This document shows positions 9,094 to 17,269 of a stretch of 64,000 bases of DNA, piece by piece. The stretch spans positions 620,001-684,000 of the forward strand of contig NZ_JACLZF010000002.1 of the NCBI RefSeq assembly GCF_014243345.1, read 5' to 3'. A program made the position numbers and the translations under genes. Each line of letters begins with the position of its first letter. Positions within the stretch are counted from its first letter, which is position 1. Source of the stretch: Robiginitalea sp. SC105. GTDB lineage: Bacteria; Bacteroidota; Bacteroidia; Flavobacteriales; Flavobacteriaceae. The notes under the pieces are model-generated. The model worked only from the letters and a program-made list of their open reading frames with translations. It did no database searches and had not been told where the DNA came from.

Positions 9094-10878
9094 ATGTTAA
9101 ACAACAGGATGTCCGGAAAACTTCATTACAGATGCGCCCGCCCGGGGCTTGCATTGGTTTTTCTTTTGATGGCACTCATGCCAGTGTGTGCCATAGCCCA
9201 GGAAGGACAAAGGATATACGGAAAGATTACCGATGGCTTCGATCCTTTGCAGGGAGTCGCGGTAGGTGTGAAAGGGACGTCGACGGAAGTCTTTTCCGAT
9301 GCCGGTGGGATGTATGAGATTTTCGCCTCCCCCAGGGATGAACTGGTCTTTTCAAGGGCCGGTATGGATACCTTGCACATCGTGGTGGAGGATGTGACTT
9401 CGAGGCTGAATATCGAAATGCGCCGGCAGGTTCAGGAACTGGACGAAGTGGTGGTGACCGAATCAAAAATCTCCATGCAAAAGCAACTAGCCATGGATTA
9501 TTTCACCAAACCGTCCATTATCAACACCTCCTTTGGCTACCTGGACAACGAAAAATCCGCCTACCACTTTTACGTGATAGACGGGGAGAAGATCAACCTG
9601 GCGGCCCCGGATATTGTAAGTGTTATCGCGGCCCGCATACCCGGGGCCCGTGTCCGTTCGAACAGCACGGGCGAACGTGTCGTATCGTTTCGCGGGGGCG
9701 CGGGTTCCGTGTCGCTGATGAGCCAGCCGGTTTATGAGATCGACGGGGTGTTATACACGGATACCCCGACCTGGCTCCCATTGAACAATATTTTGCGAAT
9801 CGGGGTCATCCCCGGCCTGCAGGCGGTATGGCGCTATGGGGCCATTGCCACCGGCGGACTGGTCATTATCAATACCCGGAATAGTGTCCACGGCCTGAGG
9901 GAGGAGGGTAGCCTTGAGCGGTACGACCAGGCGCGTTTGCGGCACAACCTGGCATCGGATAATTATCTGACACCGGAAGATGCTGCGAAAAGCGCACCTA
10001 CCTACCTGGTTGAACTGGCCAATGCGCAATCCGAAAGCCAGGCTGTGGATGTCATCGAAGGGTATGCCGGCGCTTTTTCCGGTGACCCCAATTTCTGGGT
10101 GGAATGCTATAAGTCGCTGTTCGAAAAATGGGGGCCGGAACCGGCCGATTCCCTCCTGGACAGCCATGGGGAACGCTTTTACTCCAACCCGATCTACCTC
10201 AGGACGCTTGCCTTTACCTACGAACATCAGAGACGGCCGGAAAAGGCACATGAACTGTACAAACAGGTGCTGCTACTGAGGCCGGACTACGCCCAGAGCT
10301 ATATTGACCTGGCAAACAGTTACTATGGGATCGGGGACCACTCAAAGGCATATGCGCTGTTGCTGCGGTACCTGAACCTGGTCGACGGGGATTTGGTGGC
10401 CAGGGATACGGTCGATTTACCGGTGCTGTTGGACAATGAGCTCGTCGCCGTAGCATCCGTATCGGGAAATCTACGGACCCAATCGGAATCGGTGGAGCCG
10501 GAAGGTACCCGTCTGTTTTTTACCTGGAGCGATGCCGAAGCGGAATTTGAGCTGCAGTTTGTCAACCCGGGAAACCAGTATTACAACTGGAAGCATTCCC
10601 TGCAAAACGATGCGGCCCGGATCTACAGGGAGAAAGTTCACGGGTATACCTCCCAGGAGTATTTAATGGATGATTCCCTTCCCGGGCAGTGGCAAGTGCG
10701 TTGTACCTATTACGGAAACAAAAAATTGTCTCCCACCTATCTGAAAATGTACATATACAGGGATTTTGGCCAACCCTCTCAGACACGGGAGGTCCGGACG
10801 TTCCGCCTGGACCTGAAAGACGTGAGCCGGCAGTTGCTTACTTTTTCAATAGGGCCAAAAGGCGTCAAATTAAGGTGA
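9094..10878 (+). CDS. TonB-plug-like protein with TPR domain and no barrel
   Basis: The protein has 594 residues from the ATG at 9094; an upstream in-frame ATG at 8962 would place 44 non-signal residues before the signal peptide. After the signal peptide (LALVFLLMALMPVCAIAQ) comes a carboxypeptidase-regulatory-like fold (IYGKITDGFDPLQGVAVG, then DAGGMYEI), a linker LDEVVVTESK, and a TonB plug-like domain (~160-270: VIDGEKINLAAPDIVSVI, YEIDGVLYTD, GGLVIINTRN). Instead of a 22-strand barrel there are TPR-like repeats (~370-430: PEKAHELYKQVLLLRPDYAQ). Probably periplasmic or outer-membrane associated; role unknown. The architecture is unusual. Confidence 0.75.
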   Translation: MLNNRMSGKLHYRCARPGLALVFLLMALMPVCAIAQEGQRIYGKITDGFDPLQGVAVGVKGTSTEVFSDAGGMYEIFASPRDELVFSRAGMDTLHIVVEDVTSRLNIEMRRQVQELDEVVVTESKISMQKQLAMDYFTKPSIINTSFGYLDNEKSAYHFYVIDGEKINLAAPDIVSVIAARIPGARVRSNSTGERVVSFRGGAGSVSLMSQPVYEIDGVLYTDTPTWLPLNNILRIGVIPGLQAVWRYGAIATGGLVIINTRNSVHGLREEGSLERYDQARLRHNLASDNYLTPEDAAKSAPTYLVELANAQSESQAVDVIEGYAGAFSGDPNFWVECYKSLFEKWGPEPADSLLDSHGERFYSNPIYLRTLAFTYEHQRRPEKAHELYKQVLLLRPDYAQSYIDLANSYYGIGDHSKAYALLLRYLNLVDGDLVARDTVDLPVLLDNELVAVASVSGNLRTQSESVEPEGTRLFFTWSDAEAEFELQFVNPGNQYYNWKHSLQNDAARIYREKVHGYTSQEYLMDDSLPGQWQVRCTYYGNKKLSPTYLKMYIYRDFGQPSQTREVRTFRLDLKDVSRQLLTFSIGPKGVKLR

Positions 10879-10946
10879 CGTCGACGCAGTCCAGGACAAA
10901 TCGATATTGGGCAAAGGTCTTGGGCAGGGCCTCTTCTCTGGGGTTC

Positions 10947-12497
10947 CTAGAGCTCCGTACATCCAAGAAGCGCATCTGCCGTGTCGCGATTCGTAATTAC
11001 TGCTGGTATTTTAATATCGCCCCATTTCATCCCCTGCCGGATGCACATCATTTCGAAATGCCTGATAAGCCCTGGGGACCGATTGATTTTTAGAGGATTC
11101 AATTGACCAATTTCCCTTGCATACCGATAATGGTAGTTTTTCAGCAATTCCCGCTCCAGTTTCACGGCCTGTGGTAGTTCCCCATCCTGATCGGTCAGGA
11201 TCCGGTACCCTCTATAAGCGTAATCCGGCACCAGTATCCGGTTGAATTGAGGTTGTCCCAACTCCGTAAAAAGCCTGAGGGCATCTGATTCAGTAACTTT
11301 TTCCCCTACCAGGTCACTGGTTTGGTTATTGCGCCCAATGAATTTCATTAAGGGCAATCCATTCCAGAATCCCTCTATCCTGACAATATCATGGGTTCTA
11401 TAGCGATACAGGCCACTTTGGTTTGATAATACCAGTTCGTAGTCCGCATCCTTCCTTACATTCATTACGTCAACCACACTGCCATTATCCTGGATGAATT
11501 CAAGAAAGTTAAATCCGATCAGCGGGATCGCAAGCCCGGTTTCCCTCAATGGAATCGAAATTGGCGCTTCGGTGGATAACATCCCTTTAGGCTGGATCTC
11601 GGCATTTGGGAAATATGCTTTGAGTTGCTCAGCATAGATTGCGGAACTTCCTGCTGTCCAGCAGGAAATCAATTTCAGGTGCGGCCAAACCACCCGGCTA
11701 TCGAAGTGGTCGGTTTCCAGCAGTTGCCGGAGACGTTCAAGCTCGGATAGCGACAGGGCAGGGGCTTTTCCTATCGCGGCATTGTAAAGGATTTTATCCC
11801 GGTTTGCTTCGATGAACTCGATGAGTGAGATCAGGTAGGTAGGGCTCCAAACAAAAAATATTTCAAGGTCTTTTGCCCGTAATAGCTCAATGGCCAGTTG
11901 CATCCGAAACTCCTGAAAGGACCTTAAACTCTGCAACCCTGGGGTATTTACACTGAACTTCCTTGCCATCATTTTTCCGAAAAAACCAAGAAAATCTTCA
12001 TCGTCTTCAAAACACTTGCGACCAGGGACGGACTTCAGCCCCTCCAGGGCAGGGGGTGAAATACTGTAGAATGTTTTCAGGGATGTGAGCCTGGGCCGGT
12101 GTTTTAGTGTGTCATGGATATAAATTGACATATATCCCCTGAAATTCCGTAAAGCAGCAGCCGTATACGGGATGATTTTCCGGGGGCCACTGCTTCCAGA
12201 AGTCTGCTCAAAAGCGACAATTTTTGATCTGGTAAGAAAGGAAGGCTTACCTATTTGGCTATCCTCGATGAAGTGTTGGACATCCTCATAGGAGATCAGT
12301 GGTATTTTTTTCCGGAACTCCTCCATGGTATCAGCCCTGCTGATACCAAAGGAGCGGCCGTACCTGCTTCCCGACAATTCAAGCATTACCCGGGAGTAGG
12401 TTTGTCTCAGCGTCCTTTCGGGGTTTTTCAACTGGCACCTGAAACGACGGTAGTCCCGGTATGTTGTGGCAAGGAATAAGTTTCGAGAGAAACTCAT
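10947..12497 (-). CDS. GH3-family acyl-acid amide synthetase-like protein
   Basis: The protein has 516 residues. It carries GH3 hallmarks: the ATP/AMP-binding loop EQTSGSSGPRKIIPY (~97-111), LISCWTAGSSAIY (~276), and YRYRTHDIVRIEGFW followed by FIGRNNQTSDLVGEKV (~364-395). GH3 enzymes adenylate a carboxylic acid and join it to an amine; the substrate here is unknown. The ATG at 12497 overlaps the upstream TGA (ATGA), which fixes the start and shows translational coupling; the frame is open 32 codons further upstream. Last gene of a four-gene operon with a Rieske oxygenase and a GNAT-like protein. Confidence 0.85.
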   Translation of the reverse strand: MSFSRNLFLATTYRDYRRFRCQLKNPERTLRQTYSRVMLELSGSRYGRSFGISRADTMEEFRKKIPLISYEDVQHFIEDSQIGKPSFLTRSKIVAFEQTSGSSGPRKIIPYTAAALRNFRGYMSIYIHDTLKHRPRLTSLKTFYSISPPALEGLKSVPGRKCFEDDEDFLGFFGKMMARKFSVNTPGLQSLRSFQEFRMQLAIELLRAKDLEIFFVWSPTYLISLIEFIEANRDKILYNAAIGKAPALSLSELERLRQLLETDHFDSRVVWPHLKLISCWTAGSSAIYAEQLKAYFPNAEIQPKGMLSTEAPISIPLRETGLAIPLIGFNFLEFIQDNGSVVDVMNVRKDADYELVLSNQSGLYRYRTHDIVRIEGFWNGLPLMKFIGRNNQTSDLVGEKVTESDALRLFTELGQPQFNRILVPDYAYRGYRILTDQDGELPQAVKLERELLKNYHYRYAREIGQLNPLKINRSPGLIRHFEMMCIRQGMKWGDIKIPAVITNRDTADALLGCTEL

Positions 12498-13297
12498 GGC
12501 AGGTTGAATTCCCGGATGAAACTTTTCGCCTTTTTTCTCAAATACTTGCTCCAGACGTTCATGAAAAACGAAAAATCCAGTTTTCCCAGGCACGCCATTT
12601 CGAATCCATATTGGTAATTTGGATTATTTCGGACAAAAAAGGCTATTTCAGGAACCTGGTCCACAAGTTCCCGGGTAATGGGGGTTACGTGGCGGCCAAG
12701 GCTGCCCGATCCGGGATGGGGCTTTATCAACCCTTGCCCCGGCTGGAAGTTTAACCCGAAACGGTCTTTGGCAAGGACATCGATAATCCGCTGGATTTCA
12801 GGTGGGGTAGAACTGTCGTGACGGGGCCAGTAATTAGGGGTGTTCCTGGCCATGGTCAGGTAGGTTCGATAACCCATGACCACAAGGAACCAGTAAAAGG
12901 GTTCCTTGGGGTATTTTAATTTGTGTTCGAGCAGATAATTGCCGACGCTCCTGTGCAGCGCCTTTTGTCCCCAGTACGCTTTCCGGAACATCGTGTCCCC
13001 AGAAAAGTAGACCCAATTCCTTTTTCCGTCCACGCGGATACTGTAGATTTTGGACGTGGTGAATCCCCCCAATTTAGAAGGGTTCACGCGGTCAAATCCG
13101 CAAAAGACATAATCCTTCTCCGCCAGGTCTGAAATGAACTTTTCCTTTTTAACCCCATCGTAGTTTTTCTGATACAACTGCCACATCTTGTCAAGGAGGG
13201 TACCTGATACCTCTTGAACCGGAATTCTTTGAATTGAGAGTTGAGGTTTCCCCCGGTGTTTAATCGGCGGTTGTTCTGTCTGAGTTGCGACTTTCAT
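12494..13297 (-). CDS. conserved protein of unknown function in GH3/Rieske operon
   Basis: The protein has 267 residues with no signal peptide or membrane helix. It is rich in aromatic and basic residues (KEPFYWFLVVMGYRTYLTMA, GRHVTPITRELVDQVPE). The first half (TLLDKMWQLYQKNYDGVKKE, YVFCGFDR, IYSIRVDGKRNWVYFSGDTM) is reminiscent of an acyl-CoA N-acyltransferase fold, but I cannot assign it. It lies 9 bp after the Rieske gene and overlaps the GH3 gene by 4 bp, so it should act in the same pathway. Confidence 0.7.
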   Translation of the reverse strand: MKVATQTEQPPIKHRGKPQLSIQRIPVQEVSGTLLDKMWQLYQKNYDGVKKEKFISDLAEKDYVFCGFDRVNPSKLGGFTTSKIYSIRVDGKRNWVYFSGDTMFRKAYWGQKALHRSVGNYLLEHKLKYPKEPFYWFLVVMGYRTYLTMARNTPNYWPRHDSSTPPEIQRIIDVLAKDRFGLNFQPGQGLIKPHPGSGSLGRHVTPITRELVDQVPEIAFFVRNNPNYQYGFEMACLGKLDFSFFMNVWSKYLRKKAKSFIREFNLP

Positions 13298-13306
13298 GAT
13301 CTGGTA

Positions 13307-14353
13307 TTATAATTTAAACGATACGTTTTCCTCTTGTTCCCATTCCGGCTTGTTTGCTCTGGGGCCTGATTTATAAAGGTCGGAAAGCATTACGGCAGAC
13401 ATATCCGCCAGGGAGTGATGAAAACTCCGCTTTCCCATCCGGCTGATCATACGCTGTTGATTTTCCAGGATTGCGCGATCCTGCTTTACCACCTTTCGGG
13501 TGATCAGCCAGATAACCGGGTAGATGGCCCGGGTAAAGAACCCGAATTGCAACCCCATCCGGATGTAAACCGAGGTTTTGCCTGTATCATTCGGGGTAAC
13601 ATGCAAATGCGTTACCAGGTGTGATTTTCCAAACCAGTAATCAATCTGCAGGGAACCCGGGTAATGGTACTCGTCCACATGCCTGATTTCTTTTTTGTTT
13701 GTTAGTACCCTAAGGTCTTTCTCCCCGGATTTTTTCTGATTTTCGCCTTTCGTTTCTGCTACAACCCGGTCATTGGTACCCCGAATGACCACGTTGATGA
13801 ATTGCGCGGGATTGGAACGGAACAGGCCTCTGTGGACAAAACAGGTATGTGCACTATCCATACCGTTTTCCAGTATCAGATCAGGGGAGGCAATGGTTTG
13901 GTATTTTATGTCGAACCATCGATGGTTTTTATCCCTGGGAAGCGACCTCGGCAATTTTTCCTCCAAGGGATTTCCTGAAATATCTTTTATCCAAACCCAT
14001 CCGTCCTGCTCAATTACACGGTAGGTCGGAATACGAAATCGAAGTTTCCCGGTTCTTTCCGCAGGCCCGTGACAGGGGATTGCGGTGCACCTTCCTTCAC
14101 AGTTAAACTGCCAGCCGTGATACGCACACTCAATTTGATCACCGCGCACCTTTCCCATTGATAACGGAAGGTTTTTATGTGGGCACCGGTCTTGCATGGC
14201 AACCGGGGTGCCATCCCTTTTGCGGAACAGGACAACCGGTTCGCCGAAGAATTCCATTGCCAATGGCTTTTTGCGGAGCTCTTTGCTCAGGACGGCAACA
14301 TGCCATCCATCCCGGAGGTGGTTCGGAATTGATATAGGATCTTCTGAGTTCAT
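13307..14353 (-). CDS. Rieske non-heme iron oxygenase
   Basis: The protein has 348 residues. The N-terminal Rieske [2Fe-2S] site is C57-P-H59 and C76-A-Y-H79 (CPHKNLPLSMG ... CAYHGWQF). The mononuclear iron site is in the catalytic domain at LENGMDSAHTCFVHRG, with H169 and H174 as ligands. Such enzymes hydroxylate, demethylate or desaturate aromatic or lipid-like substrates and need a reductase and ferredoxin, which are not encoded nearby. It sits 4 bp from the GNAT-like gene and 9 bp from the next gene, in an operon with the GH3-like synthetase. The substrate is not predictable from sequence. Confidence 0.88.
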   Translation of the reverse strand: MNSEDPISIPNHLRDGWHVAVLSKELRKKPLAMEFFGEPVVLFRKRDGTPVAMQDRCPHKNLPLSMGKVRGDQIECAYHGWQFNCEGRCTAIPCHGPAERTGKLRFRIPTYRVIEQDGWVWIKDISGNPLEEKLPRSLPRDKNHRWFDIKYQTIASPDLILENGMDSAHTCFVHRGLFRSNPAQFINVVIRGTNDRVVAETKGENQKKSGEKDLRVLTNKKEIRHVDEYHYPGSLQIDYWFGKSHLVTHLHVTPNDTGKTSVYIRMGLQFGFFTRAIYPVIWLITRKVVKQDRAILENQQRMISRMGKRSFHHSLADMSAVMLSDLYKSGPRANKPEWEQEENVSFKL

Positions 14354-14357
14354 AATC

Positions 14358-15443
14358 TTACAATATTTTAAAGTCCGGAAACGAGGGGGAATTCAAGTTC
14401 CTGCATGGGTCCTTTTCAATCTTATCCGATGTTGGATGGACAGTCAGGACCTTGGCCGTAATGGAAATTGACAGAAATCCCTTTAGCCTGCTAATCAAAG
14501 GATCCCGCCTGCCAAGGCCCAGATGCAGCAGGTTGTATTTATTTTCACAGCAAAAATTAAAGGCCCACCGGATCAGGTCCAAAGCAGATTCGGCATCCTC
14601 ATCATCCAAGCGGATTATTTGATTGATATACAGCTCCCTGAAGGCTTCCCCCTTCCTGGGAAATTGAGGCAACTTTAGGGTTGCCTGCAGGATTCGCATC
14701 AGTAGGAAGAACAGGTAGGATCCTTTTTTGAATTTTGTGATTCTGGTTTTTTTATAATTACCCAGGTCCAGTAACTCACAAATTGCCGTTATCCTGCCAG
14801 AAGATTCCAGTATGGCATACTCCGATGCCGAATGATAATTAAAATCGAGCGGCATAAAACTCCCCGTCCCCCTGTTTTTGGCCATGAATCCTTCAATTTT
14901 TGCCCTGTCCGATTTGGCAGCCAACCGGATTGTTCCGTTGGGGTTGAAATTTTTCTTGCGGGTTATTATTAAAGACTTCGTCACAAACTCACTGTACTCC
15001 CGGATCAGGGGCATATTTTTTACCTGTCCCGCTTTGATTTTGAAGAATCGATCCACCGGATTATTCCCGTTCAGAAAAACAAAGTATCCTACACCCGGAG
15101 GGTACATGGATTCAAATTCCATGATCATAAATTCTATGAGCCTTGTGAAAAGCCCTTGGCGCTGAAAATCCGGGTGGATGAAAAAGTTCCCGAAATACCT
15201 CAGGTTGGTGCCAAGGCCGGCCATATACCCCTGGTGATCCACTATCTTCCCAAAGCCCGCAAGGACATTCTCCTTGAATATGCCATAAAACCGACAAGTG
15301 CCGCTCAAAAGGCCGTTCCGGTCAAACAGGCAGCTGCCAAAATCGAATTTCAGGTCATAGAACAGCGATCGCATGGGCGATGCCTCGATGATTTCGAGCA
15401 TCCTTTGGTTGTATGAGGTATCAAGTTCCCGAATGGTTGCCAT
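14358..15443 (-). CDS. GNAT-like N-acyltransferase, first gene of the operon
   Basis: The protein has 361 residues. Residues ~50-150 form a GNAT-like core: a beta strand YGIFKENVLAGFGKIVDHQG, then the pyrophosphate-binding segment NFFIHPDFQRQGLFTRLIEF, where the Q/R-x-x-G-x-G/A element is Q-R-Q-G-L-F. The C-terminal half (~200-340) looks like a second, degenerate acyltransferase repeat (ALDLIRWAFNFCCENKYNLL). Substrate unknown. The stop lies 4 bp from the Rieske ATG. About 435 bp of non-coding DNA lie upstream, so the promoter for the whole operon should be there. Confidence 0.75.
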   Translation of the reverse strand: MATIRELDTSYNQRMLEIIEASPMRSLFYDLKFDFGSCLFDRNGLLSGTCRFYGIFKENVLAGFGKIVDHQGYMAGLGTNLRYFGNFFIHPDFQRQGLFTRLIEFMIMEFESMYPPGVGYFVFLNGNNPVDRFFKIKAGQVKNMPLIREYSEFVTKSLIITRKKNFNPNGTIRLAAKSDRAKIEGFMAKNRGTGSFMPLDFNYHSASEYAILESSGRITAICELLDLGNYKKTRITKFKKGSYLFFLLMRILQATLKLPQFPRKGEAFRELYINQIIRLDDEDAESALDLIRWAFNFCCENKYNLLHLGLGRRDPLISRLKGFLSISITAKVLTVHPTSDKIEKDPCRNLNSPSFPDFKIL

Positions 15444-15878
15444 CAGCTATAAATTTTATGATTAGGACCTTTATCCGCCAGGCAAAACCACCGCATGAAT
15501 AATCCTCAAGTCTAATTACAGTATAGAATTCTGCGATGTTGGTTTGCTTACGGGTTACAAAATATCACAAGGTGTTCATACCCGTGTCCGAAAATGTGCC
15601 ACGAGCAATAATCCGGACCAACTTGTTATTTCTGTGACTTAACACGATTAACCACCGGTCTTCGCAAGGACCTAATTCTTATTTCAGAAAAGACGGGGGT
15701 CTGCTGGTAGAAAAGAGGGTGGGCAGTTAACTCTTGAATGCCTTTTGCGGGGTCACTCTGTGATTCGAAGATAGTTTGTCATCCAGTCGGGCTTACATAG
15801 CCCAGATTCAATCTATTTTGGTAGAGCGAACAATGGTGTTACCTTATTCATGATGCAAAGGATACACCTAGCCGATGA
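15444..15878. other. intergenic region upstream of GNAT/Rieske/GH3 operon
   Basis: This AT-richer gap of 435 bp has no convincing ORF. On the minus strand GATATTTTGTAAC (near 15560) and TAATCATAAAATTTATAG (near 15450) could hold a -7 element for the operon start at 15443. I see no terminator of good quality for the phosphotriesterase-like gene, whose 3' end is to the right. Confidence 0.35.
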
Positions 15879-16913
15879 TCAATTTTTCCGGATCCTCAGC
15901 GCATACGCCTTCCCGGGATTTTCTTTAAGCACGAGGTCCAGGTCATCCTGCCTAAAGCCGTTTTCCCGGAGTCGTGGGATCAGGTGGGTGAACAGATCCG
16001 TATAGCCCCGGTAGCCACCGCCATTTGGTTCTCCCACATCGTACCAGCCGGCATCGTGGGAGATCAGGACATGGTCCAGGATGCCTTGGGATTTGAACCT
16101 CGAAAGTGTTTGTACATACCAGGGAATATTGCCGGTACCATCCGCAGGCCCGGGCTGCCCGGCTTGGATGTGGTCCAGCGATATCCAGGCCCCCTGCCTG
16201 GCAGCCTGCAGGTAACCTTCGAAGGTCCCGTTCTGCGCATGGGTCCAGACAAAGGCGTCGGGAGACACCCCCATTTCCTGCAGGATTTTTAATTGTGCCA
16301 GCGCCGGCGCGTCTCCCCCCGTATGCGAGACAATGGCCAAACCGGTTTCCAGATGCGTGAGCGCTGCCGCCCGGACCAGTTTTTCATGCATTGGCGGGAG
16401 CGTATCACGGTTTTCGACGGATATTTTGATGAACCCGGGCCGAATGCCCGTATTATCAATACCCTGCCGGAACTCGTCAATCCAGATTGCAGCCAGTTCC
16501 CCCGGCGAGGAATCCAGCGCAAAACCGGGGACAAACTTGTTTGTGCCTGCCCCGTAAAACCCGGTATTGGTCAGGATGTGGATGCCTGTTGCCTCCGAAA
16601 GCTCCTTCAGTACCCGGGGGTCGCGTCCCAGATAGGCGGGGGTGCAATCCAGGAACGTGCCAACGCCATACTGCCTGAGCTCCTGCAGGTACGGCAAAGC
16701 GCGGGCCACCACTTCCTTGCGATCCCAGCGGTGATAGCCCGTGCTGTCGGCACCGATCCAATCCACCAAAATGTGTTCGTGGATCAGCGTCAGCCCCATA
16801 TCCCGGGAATCAATAGCTCCCTGAACGGTGATGACCTGTCCCGGCAATACCCAGGGCAGGAGTAGGGCCGCTACCAGAAAGAATGGATTGAATGGATTTT
16901 TCATGCGTCCCAT
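15879..16913 (-). CDS. phosphotriesterase-family metal-dependent hydrolase, secreted
   Basis: The protein has 344 residues from the ATG at 16913, followed at once by signal peptide MKNPFNPFFLVAALLLPWVL. The binuclear-metal TIM-barrel ligands are visible: HEH at ~45-47 (LTLIHEHILVDW), the carboxylated lysine K163 (GFIKISVEN), H197 (VSHTGGDA), H225 (THAQNG) and D287 (ISHDAGWYDVGEPNGGGY). Members include lactonases and aryldialkylphosphatases; the native substrate is unknown but lactone hydrolysis is plausible. The frame is open to 17030, but that start would bury the signal peptide. An ATG at 16904 is equally possible. Confidence 0.85.
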   Translation of the reverse strand: MGRMKNPFNPFFLVAALLLPWVLPGQVITVQGAIDSRDMGLTLIHEHILVDWIGADSTGYHRWDRKEVVARALPYLQELRQYGVGTFLDCTPAYLGRDPRVLKELSEATGIHILTNTGFYGAGTNKFVPGFALDSSPGELAAIWIDEFRQGIDNTGIRPGFIKISVENRDTLPPMHEKLVRAAALTHLETGLAIVSHTGGDAPALAQLKILQEMGVSPDAFVWTHAQNGTFEGYLQAARQGAWISLDHIQAGQPGPADGTGNIPWYVQTLSRFKSQGILDHVLISHDAGWYDVGEPNGGGYRGYTDLFTHLIPRLRENGFRQDDLDLVLKENPGKAYALRIRKN

Positions 16914-17011
16914 GGTCTTTTCAATAGATATGAAAAGGTAGTATAAGTTACGCATTAGGATTCGCCAGAGTGCGAAAATATTCCTATACTCCCTTTCACA
17001 GATTGTTATGA

Positions 17012-17206
17012 AACAACTGCCAGCCAACACCCGACGGGATCGGTTTTACCATGTCGATCTTCATCGCAAACCTGGCCTTTGAAGAGGCCGCCATGCTGCA
17101 ACAGGCCAAATTGGCCACCCTGATAGCATTTGTTCTCGCCGTGTTCCTCGGGGTAGTAATATTTCGGGTGTTTGTGCGGGAATTTGAGGACGGAGTTGGC
17201 CCTTGA
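17012..17206 (+). pseudogene. nhaA: C-terminal remnant of Na+/H+ antiporter NhaA
   Basis: A short plus-strand frame (after a stop at 17009) reads [20 protein letters not shown] at about 17036-17095, then a last transmembrane helix [18 protein letters not shown], and stops at 17206. [15 protein letters not shown] is the highly conserved segment near the end of NhaA antiporters. The ~390 residues that should come first are absent; the sequence upstream is the 5' side of the divergent phosphotriesterase gene. This is a truncated, non-functional relic that points to a past deletion or rearrangement at about 17030. Confidence 0.8.
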
Positions 17207-17269
17207 AAGAGCCAGAACCTTCCGCGTCCTTTGATTAAGTTAAATCGCGTCCGGATTGCCAGCGGCCGC

